DNA from: Bradyrhizobium japonicum USDA 6
Lineage (GTDB): Bacteria; Pseudomonadota; Alphaproteobacteria; Rhizobiales; Xanthobacteraceae
NCBI RefSeq assembly: GCF_000284375.1
Contig: NC_017249.1
Coordinates: 6,178,001-6,242,000, forward strand
Reading direction: 5' to 3'
Length of the DNA: 64,000 bases
Each line of letters begins with the position of its first letter. The stretch's first letter is position 1. The notes under the pieces are model-generated. The model searched no databases and was not told where the DNA came from. It worked only from the letters and a program-made list of their open reading frames with translations. This document shows, in pieces, positions 1-8,543 of the stretch. The translations under genes and the position numbers were made by a program.

Positions 1-184
1 CGAACGCCAGAGCGGTCTCGCGGCGCAAGCCTGCGCGACCGTCCACGAAGATCGCTTCGTTGGAGCCATAACCCGGACCATCGACCGGTGCTGCTGGTTG
101 CGGGGCTGTCTTCTGCGGAGCGAATGCCCAGGCGGCGACCTGCCAGATGACAAGCGCCCAGACGATGAACCAGGCGCGGCTCAT
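1..184 (-). CDS. Hypothetical exported protein (3' part missing)
   Basis: The frame opens with ATG at 184 and runs off the left edge of the window, so only about 61 residues are visible. The protein begins MSRAWFIVWALVIW and then has a hydrophobic stretch ending near AWAFA, which looks like a signal peptide or N-terminal membrane anchor, followed by a Pro/Ala-rich linker. Its ATG overlaps the stop codon of the preceding gene (ATGA, 181-184), so the two are probably translationally coupled. I do not recognise the family. Confidence 0.55.
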   Translation of the reverse strand, partial: MSRAWFIVWALVIWQVAAWAFAPQKTAPQPAAPVDGPGYGSNEAIFVDGRAGLRRETALAF

Positions 185-777
185 TTGAAGCGCGCCGACG
201 CCTGCTGCCGTGGCAGGCATACCGGAGACGGATCAAACAACATACCAGGCCCGGTGAACCAGAGAACGACGTCGCGGATATCCTCCGGGAAGTCTTCCTT
301 GACGATGCCCTTTTGTTTGAACGCCTCGGCCAGCTGCGCCTTGACGCGAACGTCCAGCGGCGTGGAATACGCGGCGTTCGCCCGATCGCGCTTCTCTTCG
401 CTGCAGAACATGCCCATTCTCGGATTTGGGCAGTCGTAGATCTTCACCCAGCCCCGCGCATAGGCCTCCGTAGCCGCCCTCAGGTTCGTCTTCATGGTGT
501 CGTCGCACGGCGACATCGCGTAAGCGGTGCTTGCCTGCAGTGCGTCCATCCGCAGTGCGTCTTGCTTCGGGTCCTTGTCGCTTTGCAGGGTGTGCTCCGC
601 TTCCCAATCCTTCCGCTGCCTGGCCTTTGAATGCTCATCGCCGAACGAGGAACTGAGCGTGGGCCTCAATTCACCGACCAGCGAAACGTGCGACACCGGA
701 AATCCGCGAATCGCCCAGGAGACGCCCACGAACGTGGAGACGAACGCCATGCAGGTGAAAAGAACAAATCGGCTCAT
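181..777 (-). CDS. Hypothetical membrane-anchored protein, 198 aa
   Basis: I chose the ATG at 777 because the hydrophobic stretch FVLFTCMAFVSTFVGVSWAI follows at once and gives a plausible N-terminal anchor; the open frame extends further upstream without a convincing leader. The rest is soluble and charged, with four cysteines (CDDT, YDCPNP, MFCSEE, PVCLP) that could form periplasmic disulfides. The stop overlaps the start of the next gene. No domain recognised; its location suggests an exported two-gene unit. Confidence 0.55.
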   Translation of the reverse strand: MSRFVLFTCMAFVSTFVGVSWAIRGFPVSHVSLVGELRPTLSSSFGDEHSKARQRKDWEAEHTLQSDKDPKQDALRMDALQASTAYAMSPCDDTMKTNLRAATEAYARGWVKIYDCPNPRMGMFCSEEKRDRANAAYSTPLDVRVKAQLAEAFKQKGIVKEDFPEDIRDVVLWFTGPGMLFDPSPVCLPRQQASARFK

Positions 778-1066
778 GATGCGACTCAAAATTCGCGCGC
801 AACCTAACCGTGTCGGCGTTAAGAGACGTATTAATGCGCAGGTTCCCGCAATGCAGGGTAAATGAACGTCTAAAACACGCCTCAGAATGATCCGGACTTT
901 GCAGAACACATCGCCGGGAACCAAACGGCGACGGCTTTGGTCTCGGCTGGTATGGCGAGCATCCGGAACCCGGCGTTTTGGCTGATCGCGTCAGCGTCGC
1001 GCGCCGGCTTGCGGCAAGCGAGGACCCCCGTGATCGCGAGGCTGCGGCCCTGATTCCGCTCCCGAT
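778..1066. other. Intergenic region holding an amidotransferase gene scrap
   Basis: About 290 bases lie between the start of the 198-aa gene and the end of nhaA. Apart from the 51-bp repeat at 924-974 I see no complete gene or clear promoter. The frame carried on from the repeat (VLADRVSVARRLAAS...) ends at the TAG at 1069 and may be the tail of a lost gene, but I cannot identify it. Confidence 0.5.
924..974 (+). repeat. 51-bp direct repeat, copy 1
   Basis: These 51 bases are identical, in the same orientation, to 2613-2663 inside the class II amidotransferase gene, where they encode the NGDGFGLGWYGEHPEPG stretch. This copy is isolated: the reading frame continues for about 30 unrelated codons and stops near 1070. 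The two copies bracket nhaA. Confidence 0.9.
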
Positions 1067-2302
1067 CTAGTCTCCGATCTCCTTGCGCCGGCGCTGGGCA
1101 TACTCAGCGCCCCATCCGAGGCCAAGCGTCACGGAGATGAGCGAGCCAAGCAGCACGCCGAATTTCGCGGCGTCGAGCAGCTTGTCGTCGTTGAATGCCA
1201 GCATGGCGATGAAGATCGACATGGTGAAGCCGATGCCGGCCAGAAGCCCGATGAGGCAGATGCCGGCCCATGTCACGTCAGGTGCGAGCCGGCATCCACC
1301 CACGCGCACTGCAAGCCAGGTCGCACCAATCACCCCGATCGGCTTTCCCGCACAAAGGGCGAGCGCAACGCCGAGCGTCACGAACTGAGCGCCACCGGCG
1401 AGCTCCATGCTCGTGAAGCTCACTCCCGCGTTCGCCAGCGCGAAGATTGGCATGATCCCGTAGGCGACCCAGGGATGCAGCGCCGTCTCCACGCGGATGA
1501 CCGGCGGCACGATCTCCGGGCTGGCCGATCGCACCGGCGTGATCAGGCCAAGCACGACGCCTGCAAGCGTCGGATGAACCCCGGCCATGAGAAAGCCCGC
1601 CCAGACAATGAACGCCGGTACGATATAGGCATACGCGGAGCGAAGCCCGAGCCGCTGAAAGCCGAGTGCCAACAGAACGCCGAGCACCGCAACGGCAAAG
1701 CCATTGAGATCGAGCCCGCTGGTGTAGAATAGCGCGATGATGAGCACCGCGATGATGTCGTCGATGATCGCAAGTGCCAACAGAAAGACCCGGACGTTGC
1801 CGGGAATGGATTTTCCGAGCAGTGCCAGCACGCCGACGGCGAACGCGATGTCCGTTGCCGTTGGTATCGCCCAGCCATGCTCGCGCCCCGCAGCCGCGTT
1901 GAAGCTCAGATAGATCAGCGCGGGGACGGCGACACCGCCGAAAGCCGCCAGCACCGGCAGCATGGCCTGGTCGAACTTGCTGAGTGCGCCCTCATGGATC
2001 TCGCGACGAATTTCCATGCCGACGACCAGGAAGAAGATCGTCATCAACGCATCGTTGATCCAGAAGTGCAGCGATCTGGTGAAGACGAACTCGCCAAGCC
2101 GAAGCCGGACCGGCAGGTCCCAGACGTCATGATACGTATGGGCAAAAGGCGAGTTGGCCCACAGCAATGCGGCAGCCGCAGCCGCGAGCAACACCACGCC
2201 GCTGACGGCCTCGACATGCAGGAAATGCTGGAGCGTCGTGAGTGCCCGTTCGACGAAAAACGGAGATTTCGACAGGTCCCTGCCAGGCAGCTGATCGTTC
2301 AT
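1067..2302 (-). CDS. nhaA: Na+/H+ antiporter NhaA
   Basis: A 411-residue inner-membrane antiporter that exchanges cytoplasmic Na+ for external protons to control pH and sodium. Visible family marks are about twelve hydrophobic segments, the early stretch [13 protein letters not shown] (TM2 region), the paired aspartates in [15 protein letters not shown] (the ion-binding DD of TM5), [17 protein letters not shown], and the C-terminal [18 protein letters not shown]. The start at 2302 gives the normal family length; a longer frame exists upstream but is not needed. The gene is flanked by the 51-bp direct repeat, so the segment may have been inserted or rearranged here. Confidence 0.93.
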   Translation of the reverse strand: MNDQLPGRDLSKSPFFVERALTTLQHFLHVEAVSGVVLLAAAAAALLWANSPFAHTYHDVWDLPVRLRLGEFVFTRSLHFWINDALMTIFFLVVGMEIRREIHEGALSKFDQAMLPVLAAFGGVAVPALIYLSFNAAAGREHGWAIPTATDIAFAVGVLALLGKSIPGNVRVFLLALAIIDDIIAVLIIALFYTSGLDLNGFAVAVLGVLLALGFQRLGLRSAYAYIVPAFIVWAGFLMAGVHPTLAGVVLGLITPVRSASPEIVPPVIRVETALHPWVAYGIMPIFALANAGVSFTSMELAGGAQFVTLGVALALCAGKPIGVIGATWLAVRVGGCRLAPDVTWAGICLIGLLAGIGFTMSIFIAMLAFNDDKLLDAAKFGVLLGSLISVTLGLGWGAEYAQRRRKEIGD

Positions 2303-2495
2303 GGGCGCACGCTTTCCGCGTGGCGGCCCGACCATCGCTTGACCTGTCGCTGCGCAAATGCAGCGAGCACCCAAGGCTGTTCTACACAGCGACGGCCGTA
2401 AGGCAACCCCTGCTCGGTACAGGGTCTGCGCCTGGAACTCCGATGCGTTGAGGATCGTTGGTGACACTCAGGACATATCCCCGACAGGAACTCTC

Positions 2496-3326
2496 ATGTG
2501 CCGCTGGATCGCATACCGGGGCGAGACAACTTCGTTCGAGCCCTACGTCACCGAGCCCGAGCATTCGCTGATCGCGCAGAGCATCCGCTCGCTGCAAACC
2601 ACCGCGGGCTCGAACGGCGACGGCTTTGGTCTCGGCTGGTATGGCGAGCATCCGGAACCCGGCCTTTACCGCGAGACCCGTCCGGCCTGGTCGGACGAGA
2701 ACCTGCGCTACCTCTGCCGCCATCTGCGCTCGCATCTGTTCTTCGCCCATGTGCGCGCCGCCACCGGTACGGCGGTGACCCGGCAGAATTGTCATCCGTT
2801 CGCCTGCGGCCAGTGGATGTTCATGCACAACGGCTTCGTCGGCAGCTGGAATCGCCTGCGGCGCAAGGTCGAGGCGCTGATCCCCGATGCCTACTACCCC
2901 TCGCGGCTGGGCACGACCGATTCGGAGGCCGTGTTCCTCGCGATGATGGGCGCGGGTCTCGACAGCGATCCCCTTGGCGCAACGCAAGCCGTGCTGCAAT
3001 CGCTGGTCGGCCTGGTCAATGAGGGCGAGCTTCGTGAGCGCCTGCGCTTCACCAGCGCGATCGCAAACGGCCGGGATCTCTACGCGTTTCGCGTTGCGGT
3101 GAACGATGCCGCCAACACGCTCTATTATCGCGAGGCCGGCGGCGGCCAGGTCGTCGTCGTGTCCGAGCCGTTCGACAAGGAAACGGACTGGACGGAAGTG
3201 CCGCCGAATCACGCGCTGGTCGCGCGCGCGTCCGAAAAGGTGAGGATTGTTCCATTCGACCTTGCAATTTCCGGTGAGGTCGACGCGGAACCGGCCCGGG
3301 TCAAGCGGATTATTGCCCGCAGGTAA
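2496..3326 (+). CDS. Class II glutamine amidotransferase (YafJ/EgtC-like)
   Basis: A 276-residue N-terminal-nucleophile hydrolase. The ATG at 2496 has AGGAA just upstream and puts Cys at position 2 (MCRWIAYRG), the catalytic nucleophile after Met removal. GFGLGWYG, HVRAATG and HPFACGQWMFMHNGFVGSW are the usual glutamine-binding and oxyanion segments. The family hydrolyses glutamine or other gamma-glutamyl amides. The GCS2-type ligase starts 20 bases downstream on the same strand, so the two are probably cotranscribed and may act on one gamma-glutamyl compound. It carries copy 2 of the 51-bp repeat. Substrate unknown. Confidence 0.85.
   Translation: MCRWIAYRGETTSFEPYVTEPEHSLIAQSIRSLQTTAGSNGDGFGLGWYGEHPEPGLYRETRPAWSDENLRYLCRHLRSHLFFAHVRAATGTAVTRQNCHPFACGQWMFMHNGFVGSWNRLRRKVEALIPDAYYPSRLGTTDSEAVFLAMMGAGLDSDPLGATQAVLQSLVGLVNEGELRERLRFTSAIANGRDLYAFRVAVNDAANTLYYREAGGGQVVVVSEPFDKETDWTEVPPNHALVARASEKVRIVPFDLAISGEVDAEPARVKRIIARR
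2613..2663 (+). repeat. 51-bp direct repeat, copy 2
   Basis: Identical to 924-974. This is the parental copy, because it lies in frame within the conserved core of the intact amidotransferase gene. Confidence 0.9.
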
Positions 3327-3346
3327 TACCACTGCCGGGTGGCCCT

Positions 3347-4573
3347 ATGATATTTGCTTCAGACGTTTTGAAACTGCTGCGCCTCGATTCATCCGATGAC
3401 AAGCAGCACCTCGTCATTCGCTCGGCCGGCGGACGCGGCAAGGCGGCTGAATACTCCTTCGGCATCGAGGAGGAATACTTCCTCGCCGATCGCCGCAGCT
3501 TCGAGGTCGCGATCGAAACCCCCAACGCCCTGTTCGAGTCGGTGAACTGGTCCACCGGCGGCCAGGCGATGCGGGAGATGCTGCAATCTCAGCTCGAGGT
3601 CGCCACCAACGTTCACGTCGATGTCAATGACGCCCGGGAAGAGCTGCGGTTCCTTCGCCGCGAGGTTGCCAACGTCGCTGCGCAATACGGCTTCGTCATC
3701 ATGGCCTGCGGCACGCATCCGACCGCGGTCTGGCGCATGTCGCAGCCGAGTCCGAAGCCGCGCTACGAGGAGATGATCGAGGATCTGCGCAGCATCGGCC
3801 ACCGCAACATGATGTGCGGCATGCATGTGCACGTCCAGCTGCCCGATCCCGAGAAGCGGATGGCGGTGATGCGGGCGATGCTGCCGCATCTGCCGCTGTT
3901 TATCGCGCTGTCGGCCTCCTCCCCGTTCTGGAATTCCCACAAGACCGGGCTGAAAGGCTATCGGCTTGCCGCCTATTCCGAGCTGCCGCGCACCGGCCTG
4001 CCCGAACTTTTCGAAACCAGGCACGACTACGACGAATATGTCGGCGCGCTGCAATGCTCCGGCGTGATTCCCGACGAGAGCCATATCTGGTGGGCGATGC
4101 GGCCGTCCATGAGGCATCCGACCCTCGAGCTTCGCGCGCCCGACACCTGCACCTTCGTCGACGACGCCGTTGCCATCGCCTCGCTCTATCGCTGCCTGAC
4201 GCGCCATCTTTATCTGCGGCCGCATCGGTCGAAGGAGGTCACGGTGGTCGAGCGCGCGATTGCAGTCGAGAACAAATGGCGGGCCCAGCGCTACGGCACC
4301 GATTGCATCTTTGCCTCGAAGGACGGGCCGGTGACCATCTCGGAGCTGCTCGCCCGGATCATCGACGACGTCGCCGAGGACGCAGCCGCGCTGAACTGCG
4401 TCGCCGAGGTCGAGCACTGCCGGACCATCGTGGAGCGCGGCAGCTCGGCGGAATTCCAGCTTCGCGCCTATCGCGAGAATGCAGAGGACATCGCGGCGGT
4501 CTCGCGCTGGATCGCAGCCTCGACGATCTCGGGCGCGAGCGCTCCGATCGGAAGCGTTCGTGCGCCGTCATAG
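3347..4573 (+). CDS. Carboxylate-amine ligase, GCS2 family (YbdK-like)
   Basis: A 408-residue ATP-dependent ligase related to glutamate-cysteine ligase type 2. Visible marks are FGIEEEYFLAD (acidic metal/ATP segment, about residues 38-48), the central CGMHVHVQLPD, and PSMRHPTLELRAPDTC, all typical of YbdK-like enzymes. The family joins an amine to the gamma-carboxylate of glutamate or a similar acid; the true substrate here is not known. It directly follows the class II amidotransferase, which suggests a make/break pair in gamma-glutamyl chemistry. The annotated ATG lacks a strong ribosome-binding site and the first 30 residues are poorly conserved in character, so the start is uncertain. Confidence 0.85.
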   Translation: MIFASDVLKLLRLDSSDDKQHLVIRSAGGRGKAAEYSFGIEEEYFLADRRSFEVAIETPNALFESVNWSTGGQAMREMLQSQLEVATNVHVDVNDAREELRFLRREVANVAAQYGFVIMACGTHPTAVWRMSQPSPKPRYEEMIEDLRSIGHRNMMCGMHVHVQLPDPEKRMAVMRAMLPHLPLFIALSASSPFWNSHKTGLKGYRLAAYSELPRTGLPELFETRHDYDEYVGALQCSGVIPDESHIWWAMRPSMRHPTLELRAPDTCTFVDDAVAIASLYRCLTRHLYLRPHRSKEVTVVERAIAVENKWRAQRYGTDCIFASKDGPVTISELLARIIDDVAEDAAALNCVAEVEHCRTIVERGSSAEFQLRAYRENAEDIAAVSRWIAASTISGASAPIGSVRAPS

Positions 4574-4636
4574 CGCCCGCGCAAGCTTGGCGAACGACAA
4601 TGCCGCTCCTGAATTCGGTGATCGTGGGAGGAACGC

Positions 4637-4822
4637 GTGAATCGCGTCACGTCTTGCGCTGGCTGCGGCCACGGACTTGTACCGCTGCTTTCGGCCAAGG
4701 GCCGCGCGGAGCTCAGCTGCCTCTGGTGCGAAGGCATCGACGCGCGAACGGTGGACATGGCGAAGTGGGCGGACAGCCCGATCGGCAAGCCCGAGCGGAG
4801 CACCCGTCAGCCGTTCGAATGA
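4637..4822 (+). CDS. Small zinc-ribbon-like protein, 61 aa
   Basis: A GTG start at 4637 has a good GGGAGG site six bases upstream. The product has two CxxC knuckles (CAGC and CLWC) about 18 residues apart, the spacing of a small zinc ribbon, and ends RSTRQPFE. No homolog recognised. It follows the ligase gene by 60 bases and could share its transcript. Confidence 0.5.
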   Translation: MNRVTSCAGCGHGLVPLLSAKGRAELSCLWCEGIDARTVDMAKWADSPIGKPERSTRQPFE

Positions 4823-5168
4823 GCGGTTTCACATCCCCGGCCGCCGGCCTTTGCTGATCGGCGCGACCTGCGCGGCTGCACGCCCGCGCCGGGGCTTGCC
4901 GACAAATTAGACAAACCGCGCCCGTAGTCGGGGTTGCGGGCTCGGCGATGAGGCCCAGGCAAGCCAGCCTCACGCGCCGTCTAACCTCAGGTGCAATCTC
5001 GATTTTTCATCGCGACGTGCGGAGCCGCCGAGCCCGCGCGTCGTGCTGCATCCCGACTGGCCCAGAATTCGCAAGGCAGCGTCAGGCCTGATTCCCTGCT
5101 CCCACGAATTGGCGCAGCAAGATGCGTGCGCCCGGAGACAGGTGGAGCGGCAAAGATCGGAGAGTGCC
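4823..5168. other. Intergenic region, no gene seen
   Basis: About 346 bases between the 61-aa gene and the cupin gene. Open frames here lack starts with ribosome-binding sites or recognisable content. A promoter for the cupin gene is expected but I could not pick out one. Confidence 0.4.
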
Positions 5169-6308
5169 ATGAACGTGCATGCCGCCGGCGATCTCAAATT
5201 TACCGGCCTCACCCATCCGAACGGCGCGCCGCTACGCCTCAACGCTCAGGATTTCGTGGCGATCGATCGCGACAGGAATGCCAAGTTCGAGGCGACGTAC
5301 CGGCCGCAAGCCCTCTACAACCGCGCGAACGAGGGCTTCCACGCCAACAACGAAACCTTCCTCCTGCACGAAGTCGCGACGAACCTCCCGATCTACCGCC
5401 CCGACACCGGCCCCACCGATTTCCATCTTCATCTTCCGCCGGGCGGCTTTCAGCTCGTTCTGGTCACCTCGGGCGCGTTCACCTTCGACTATGACGGGCG
5501 CTGGTACAATGTTGGCCCCGGCGCGGTGATGCTGCAGAGCGCGATCGTGCATCGCCAGCTGTTCTACACCTGGTCAGGGCTGTCGACTGAAGAGAACCTG
5601 AAAACACCGCAGACGGTGGTGCCCGATCCGATCTCGATGGGCTACTCGGGCAAGTTCCTCGAAGCCTTCATCACCGATCCCACCACCTTTCCAAACCCGA
5701 CCATTGTCGGCCCGGGTCAGATCAATGAGGACGAAACACCGCGCGTGGCCTGGAGCCATGCGCTGCATGATCGTCCGGCCGATGCCGGCTTCTGGCTTCA
5801 GGATCCCCTGGCGCTGGACGCACTGTTCAAGCCGCTCACCGATGGTTCTGTCAAATCGGCCATGCCGGTTTATTTGCGCGATATCGGCATCGAGATTCCG
5901 AGCGGGCATCTCGTCACCGGCCACATCATCGCGACCGACCCGCGCGGCCACGCACTCTTGCCGAAGAGCACGTCTGCCGCAGCGGACGCGACCTGTTTTG
6001 CCAAGGGCGAGGTCGTGATCTATCGCGTCATTCGCGGCGCGGCCGAGTTCAAGAAGAAGTCCGGCGAGACCTTCGAGCTCGCCGCTGGCGACGTCGTGAC
6101 GGCGGGCAAGGAGTCGATCAGCCTCATCGCCGTCGGCGAAAACACCCAGGTCCTCCGCCTCGGCCTGCTCAAGGGCATGAACGAGCTGCGCAGCTGGACG
6201 CCGACACAGCGCGACGAGATCGACGGCCTCGCCGGCCAGATCATCACGCGCAAGGACATCCGTCCCCTGCGCACGGAAGGCAAGCCGGTCGGGTATCTGT
6301 ACGGGTAG
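5169..6308 (+). CDS. Cupin-domain protein, 379 aa
   Basis: Two barrel-like halves are visible. The first contains PTDFHLHLPPGGFQLVLVTSG and FDYDGRWYNVGPGAVMLQSAIVH, with histidines placed like a cupin metal site. The second contains GEVVIYRVIRGAAEFKKKSGETFELAAGDVVTAG, which has the cupin rise-and-turn pattern but few metal-binding histidines. The ATG at 5169 gives a natural start (MNVHAAGDLKFTGL); the open frame extends upstream without conserved content. No leader, so cytoplasmic. It resembles bicupin dioxygenases or isomerases only in fold, and I assign no reaction. Downstream lies a palindromic repeat, then the convergent gor gene. Confidence 0.7.
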   Translation: MNVHAAGDLKFTGLTHPNGAPLRLNAQDFVAIDRDRNAKFEATYRPQALYNRANEGFHANNETFLLHEVATNLPIYRPDTGPTDFHLHLPPGGFQLVLVTSGAFTFDYDGRWYNVGPGAVMLQSAIVHRQLFYTWSGLSTEENLKTPQTVVPDPISMGYSGKFLEAFITDPTTFPNPTIVGPGQINEDETPRVAWSHALHDRPADAGFWLQDPLALDALFKPLTDGSVKSAMPVYLRDIGIEIPSGHLVTGHIIATDPRGHALLPKSTSAAADATCFAKGEVVIYRVIRGAAEFKKKSGETFELAAGDVVTAGKESISLIAVGENTQVLRLGLLKGMNELRSWTPTQRDEIDGLAGQIITRKDIRPLRTEGKPVGYLYG

Positions 6309-6322
6309 GCCTGCGCCTGCGG

Positions 6323-6433
6323 CCATCCTTCGAGACGCCCGCCTGCGGCGGGCCCTCAGGATGAGGCTGTGCTTGCGGCGAGATTTTAAACCCTCATGGT
6401 GAGGAGCCCGCTTAAGCGGGCGTCTCGAACCAT
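6323..6433. repeat. Bradyrhizobium-type palindromic intergenic repeat
   Basis: The arms CGAGACGCCCGC (6331-6342) and GCGGGCGTCTCG (6416-6427) are inverse complements, and each side also has its own small hairpin (GCCCGCCTGCGGCGGGC; GCCCGCTTAAGCGGGC). It sits between convergent genes, so it may double as a transcription terminator. Repeats of this form are common between genes in Bradyrhizobium. Confidence 0.8.
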
Positions 6434-6463
6434 GCAGGCCGAGCTCGTGCGGCAGCCTCCAGT

Positions 6464-7852
6464 TTACTCCGCCGCTTGCCGTACATGCCGCGCCGTCGGC
6501 GTGCGCATGGTGACGAGCTCCTCGGCCGCGGTCGGATGCAGCGCGATCGTCGCGTCGAAATCGGCCTTGGTCGCCTCCATCTTCACCGCGATCGCGACCA
6601 CCTGGGTGACCTCAGCGGCGCAATCGCCGACGATGTGACAGCCGAGCACGCGGTCGGTCGAGCCATCGACGACGAGCTTCATCAGCACGCGGGTGTCGCG
6701 GCCGGACATGGTCGCCTTGATCGGGCGGAACGTCGTCTTGTAGATGTCGACGTGGCTGAATTGCGCGCGCGCCTCGGTCTCCGTCAGACCGACCGTGCCG
6801 ACCTCCGGCTGCGAGAACACCGCGGTCGGAATGTAGGAATGATCGACCTGCACCTCGCGCTTGCCGAACACGGTGTCGGCAAACGCATGCCCCTCGCGGA
6901 TCGCAACCGGCGTCAGATTGTGCCGGTGGGTGACGTCGCCGATCGCATAGATGCTGTCGACCGAGCTCTTCGAGAAATGGTCCACGGCGATGCCGCCATT
7001 GTCAGGGTTGATGGCGACGCCGGCCTTCTCCAGGCCGAGATTGGCGACCGACGGATGGCGGCCGATCGCGAACATCACCTGGTCGGAGGCAAGGCTCGAG
7101 CCGTTCGACAGATGCGTGGTGAATTCCTCGCCGTGCCGATCGACCTTCGCCACCGTGCAGCCGGTGAGAATGGTGATGCCCTGCTTCTCCATCTCGCTGC
7201 GGACGTGGGCGCGAACGTCCTCGTCGAAACCGCGCAGGATGTTGTCGCCGCGGTAAACCACGGTGACGTCGGAGCCGTAACCGGCGAAGATGCCGGCGAA
7301 TTCCAGCGCGATATAGCCGCCGCCCTGGATCACGATCCGCTTCGGCAGCTTCTTCAGATGGAACGCCTCGTTGGAGGAGATCACGTGCTCGATGCCGGGA
7401 ATCGAGGCGCCGTGGTTGGGCGCGCCGCCGGTGGCGATCAGGATGTATTTTGCGGTGATCTTCCGGTCGTTCTCGAGCAGGCGGACGGTGTGCTTGTCCT
7501 CGATCACCGCGCGGCTCTTGACGACCTGCGCGCCCGACTTCTCGACATTCGTCGTATAGGCCGCTTCCAGCCGCGCGATCTCCTTGTCCTTGTTGGCGAT
7601 CAGCGTCGGCCAGTCGAAGGTCGCGGGCGGAACGGTCCAGCCGAAACCGGCGGCATCTTCCAGCTCGTGACGGACATGCGAGCCGATCACGAACAGCTTC
7701 TTCGGCACGCAGCCGCGGATCACGCAGGTCCCGCCCATGCGGTACTCTTCCGCGATCATCACGCGCGCACCGTGACCGGCCGCGATGCGGGCGGCACGCA
7801 CGCCGCCCGAGCCGCCACCGATGACAAAGAGGTCGACGTCGAATTCAGCCAT
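6464..7852 (-). CDS. gor: Glutathione-disulfide reductase
   Basis: A 462-residue cytoplasmic flavoenzyme that reduces oxidised glutathione with NADPH. Visible marks: the N-terminal FAD dinucleotide fold (FVIGGGSGGVRAARIAA), the redox-active GGTCVIRGCVPKK disulfide, a second nucleotide fold (IQGGGYIALEFAGIFAGYG), the FAD-binding IYAIGDVTHR segment, and the C-terminal HPTAAEELVTM that supplies the catalytic His-Glu pair. The start at 7852 is chosen because MAEFDVDLFVIGGG is the family N terminus. It follows rpiA and the DUF2059 gene on the same strand but is separated from them by a likely terminator. Confidence 0.95.
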   Translation of the reverse strand: MAEFDVDLFVIGGGSGGVRAARIAAGHGARVMIAEEYRMGGTCVIRGCVPKKLFVIGSHVRHELEDAAGFGWTVPPATFDWPTLIANKDKEIARLEAAYTTNVEKSGAQVVKSRAVIEDKHTVRLLENDRKITAKYILIATGGAPNHGASIPGIEHVISSNEAFHLKKLPKRIVIQGGGYIALEFAGIFAGYGSDVTVVYRGDNILRGFDEDVRAHVRSEMEKQGITILTGCTVAKVDRHGEEFTTHLSNGSSLASDQVMFAIGRHPSVANLGLEKAGVAINPDNGGIAVDHFSKSSVDSIYAIGDVTHRHNLTPVAIREGHAFADTVFGKREVQVDHSYIPTAVFSQPEVGTVGLTETEARAQFSHVDIYKTTFRPIKATMSGRDTRVLMKLVVDGSTDRVLGCHIVGDCAAEVTQVVAIAVKMEATKADFDATIALHPTAAEELVTMRTPTARHVRQAAE

Positions 7853-7869
7853 TGTCCACTCCGACCTCT

Positions 7870-7934
7870 GGAGCATGATCCGGGCGGTTTTCCTCGCGAC
7901 AAACGCGAAACGCGTTTGCGCGGAGATCATGCTC
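7870..7934. repeat. GAGCATGATC...GATCATGCTC palindromic repeat
   Basis: Perfect 10-base outer arms at 7870-7879 and 7925-7934 enclose a second dyad (AAACGCG/CGCGTTT). The same outer arms occur at 29221-29269 around a different centre, so this is a dispersed family. It overlaps the gor promoter region. Confidence 0.75.
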
Positions 7935-7935
7935 A

Positions 7936-7969
7936 AACAACAACCTAAAGCGCGATGACGCGCTTTAGG
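7936..7969 (-). terminator. Rho-independent terminator of the rpiA-DUF2059 unit
   Basis: On the minus strand, a perfect 11-base stem (CCTAAAGCGCG / CGCGCTTTAGG, loop of 4) begins 24 bases after the DUF2059 stop and is followed by the T-rich TTGTTGTTTG. Confidence 0.6.
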
Positions 7970-7992
7970 GATTTCTGATCAGATAGGTACTG

Positions 7993-8541
7993 TCAGATTT
8001 CCTTGCCACGCTTGCGCATCTCGGCGCGGAAGGCACCCATCACGGTCTCGGAGAAGTTCTGGGCCCAGGAGTTCATGAAGGCCATGCTCAGGCCGATGGC
8101 ACGCGGCTCCGCATCGATCAGCTTCTGGCCCAGCGGCGACTTGTAGAAGGTGACGAGATCCTTCAGCTCCTGCTCGGTGAACTCGCTGGCATAGACCTGC
8201 GCCATGCCTTCGCCGATCTCGTTCTGGCGCCCGTTGAGCTGTTGGACGACGACCTGGGCAACCTCGTTGAGGTCCTTCTGGTAGTTCAGGTTCTGCTGGA
8301 TCAGCGTGATCTTGGTCTTTTCGACCATGCCCGGCACCGCGCCGGCGTACATCGCATTGGCGTTCTTCATCTGCAAAATTTCCTTGGCCGCCGCAATCGC
8401 CGCCGGCGTGGCCTTCGGCTGGGCCGGCGCGGGAGCAGCCTTCTGGGCCGGCGCGGCCTGCTGCGCGATCGCCGGGACCGCCGAGACGGCCAGTCCCGCA
8501 GCAAGCGTCGCGGCCGGCAAGAATTTCAATACGCTCTTCAT
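7993..8541 (-). CDS. DUF2059 domain periplasmic protein
   Basis: 182 residues with a clear signal peptide (MKSVLKFLPAATLAAGL... cleaved near AIAQQ), an Ala/Pro/Lys-rich linker, and the DUF2059 signature toward the C terminus (FTEQELKDLVTFYKSPLGQK). The molecular function of the family is not established. It begins 2 bases after the stop of rpiA, so the two are likely one transcript; this neighbourhood is common in Bradyrhizobium. Confidence 0.85.
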   Translation of the reverse strand: MKSVLKFLPAATLAAGLAVSAVPAIAQQAAPAQKAAPAPAQPKATPAAIAAAKEILQMKNANAMYAGAVPGMVEKTKITLIQQNLNYQKDLNEVAQVVVQQLNGRQNEIGEGMAQVYASEFTEQELKDLVTFYKSPLGQKLIDAEPRAIGLSMAFMNSWAQNFSETVMGAFRAEMRKRGKEI

Positions 8542-8543
8542 TC

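Noticed and set aside
6476..7948. 490-aa plus-strand open frame opposite gor
   Set aside because: Antisense shadow of the glutathione reductase gene in GC-rich DNA; Arg/Asp/Ala-rich with no motif.
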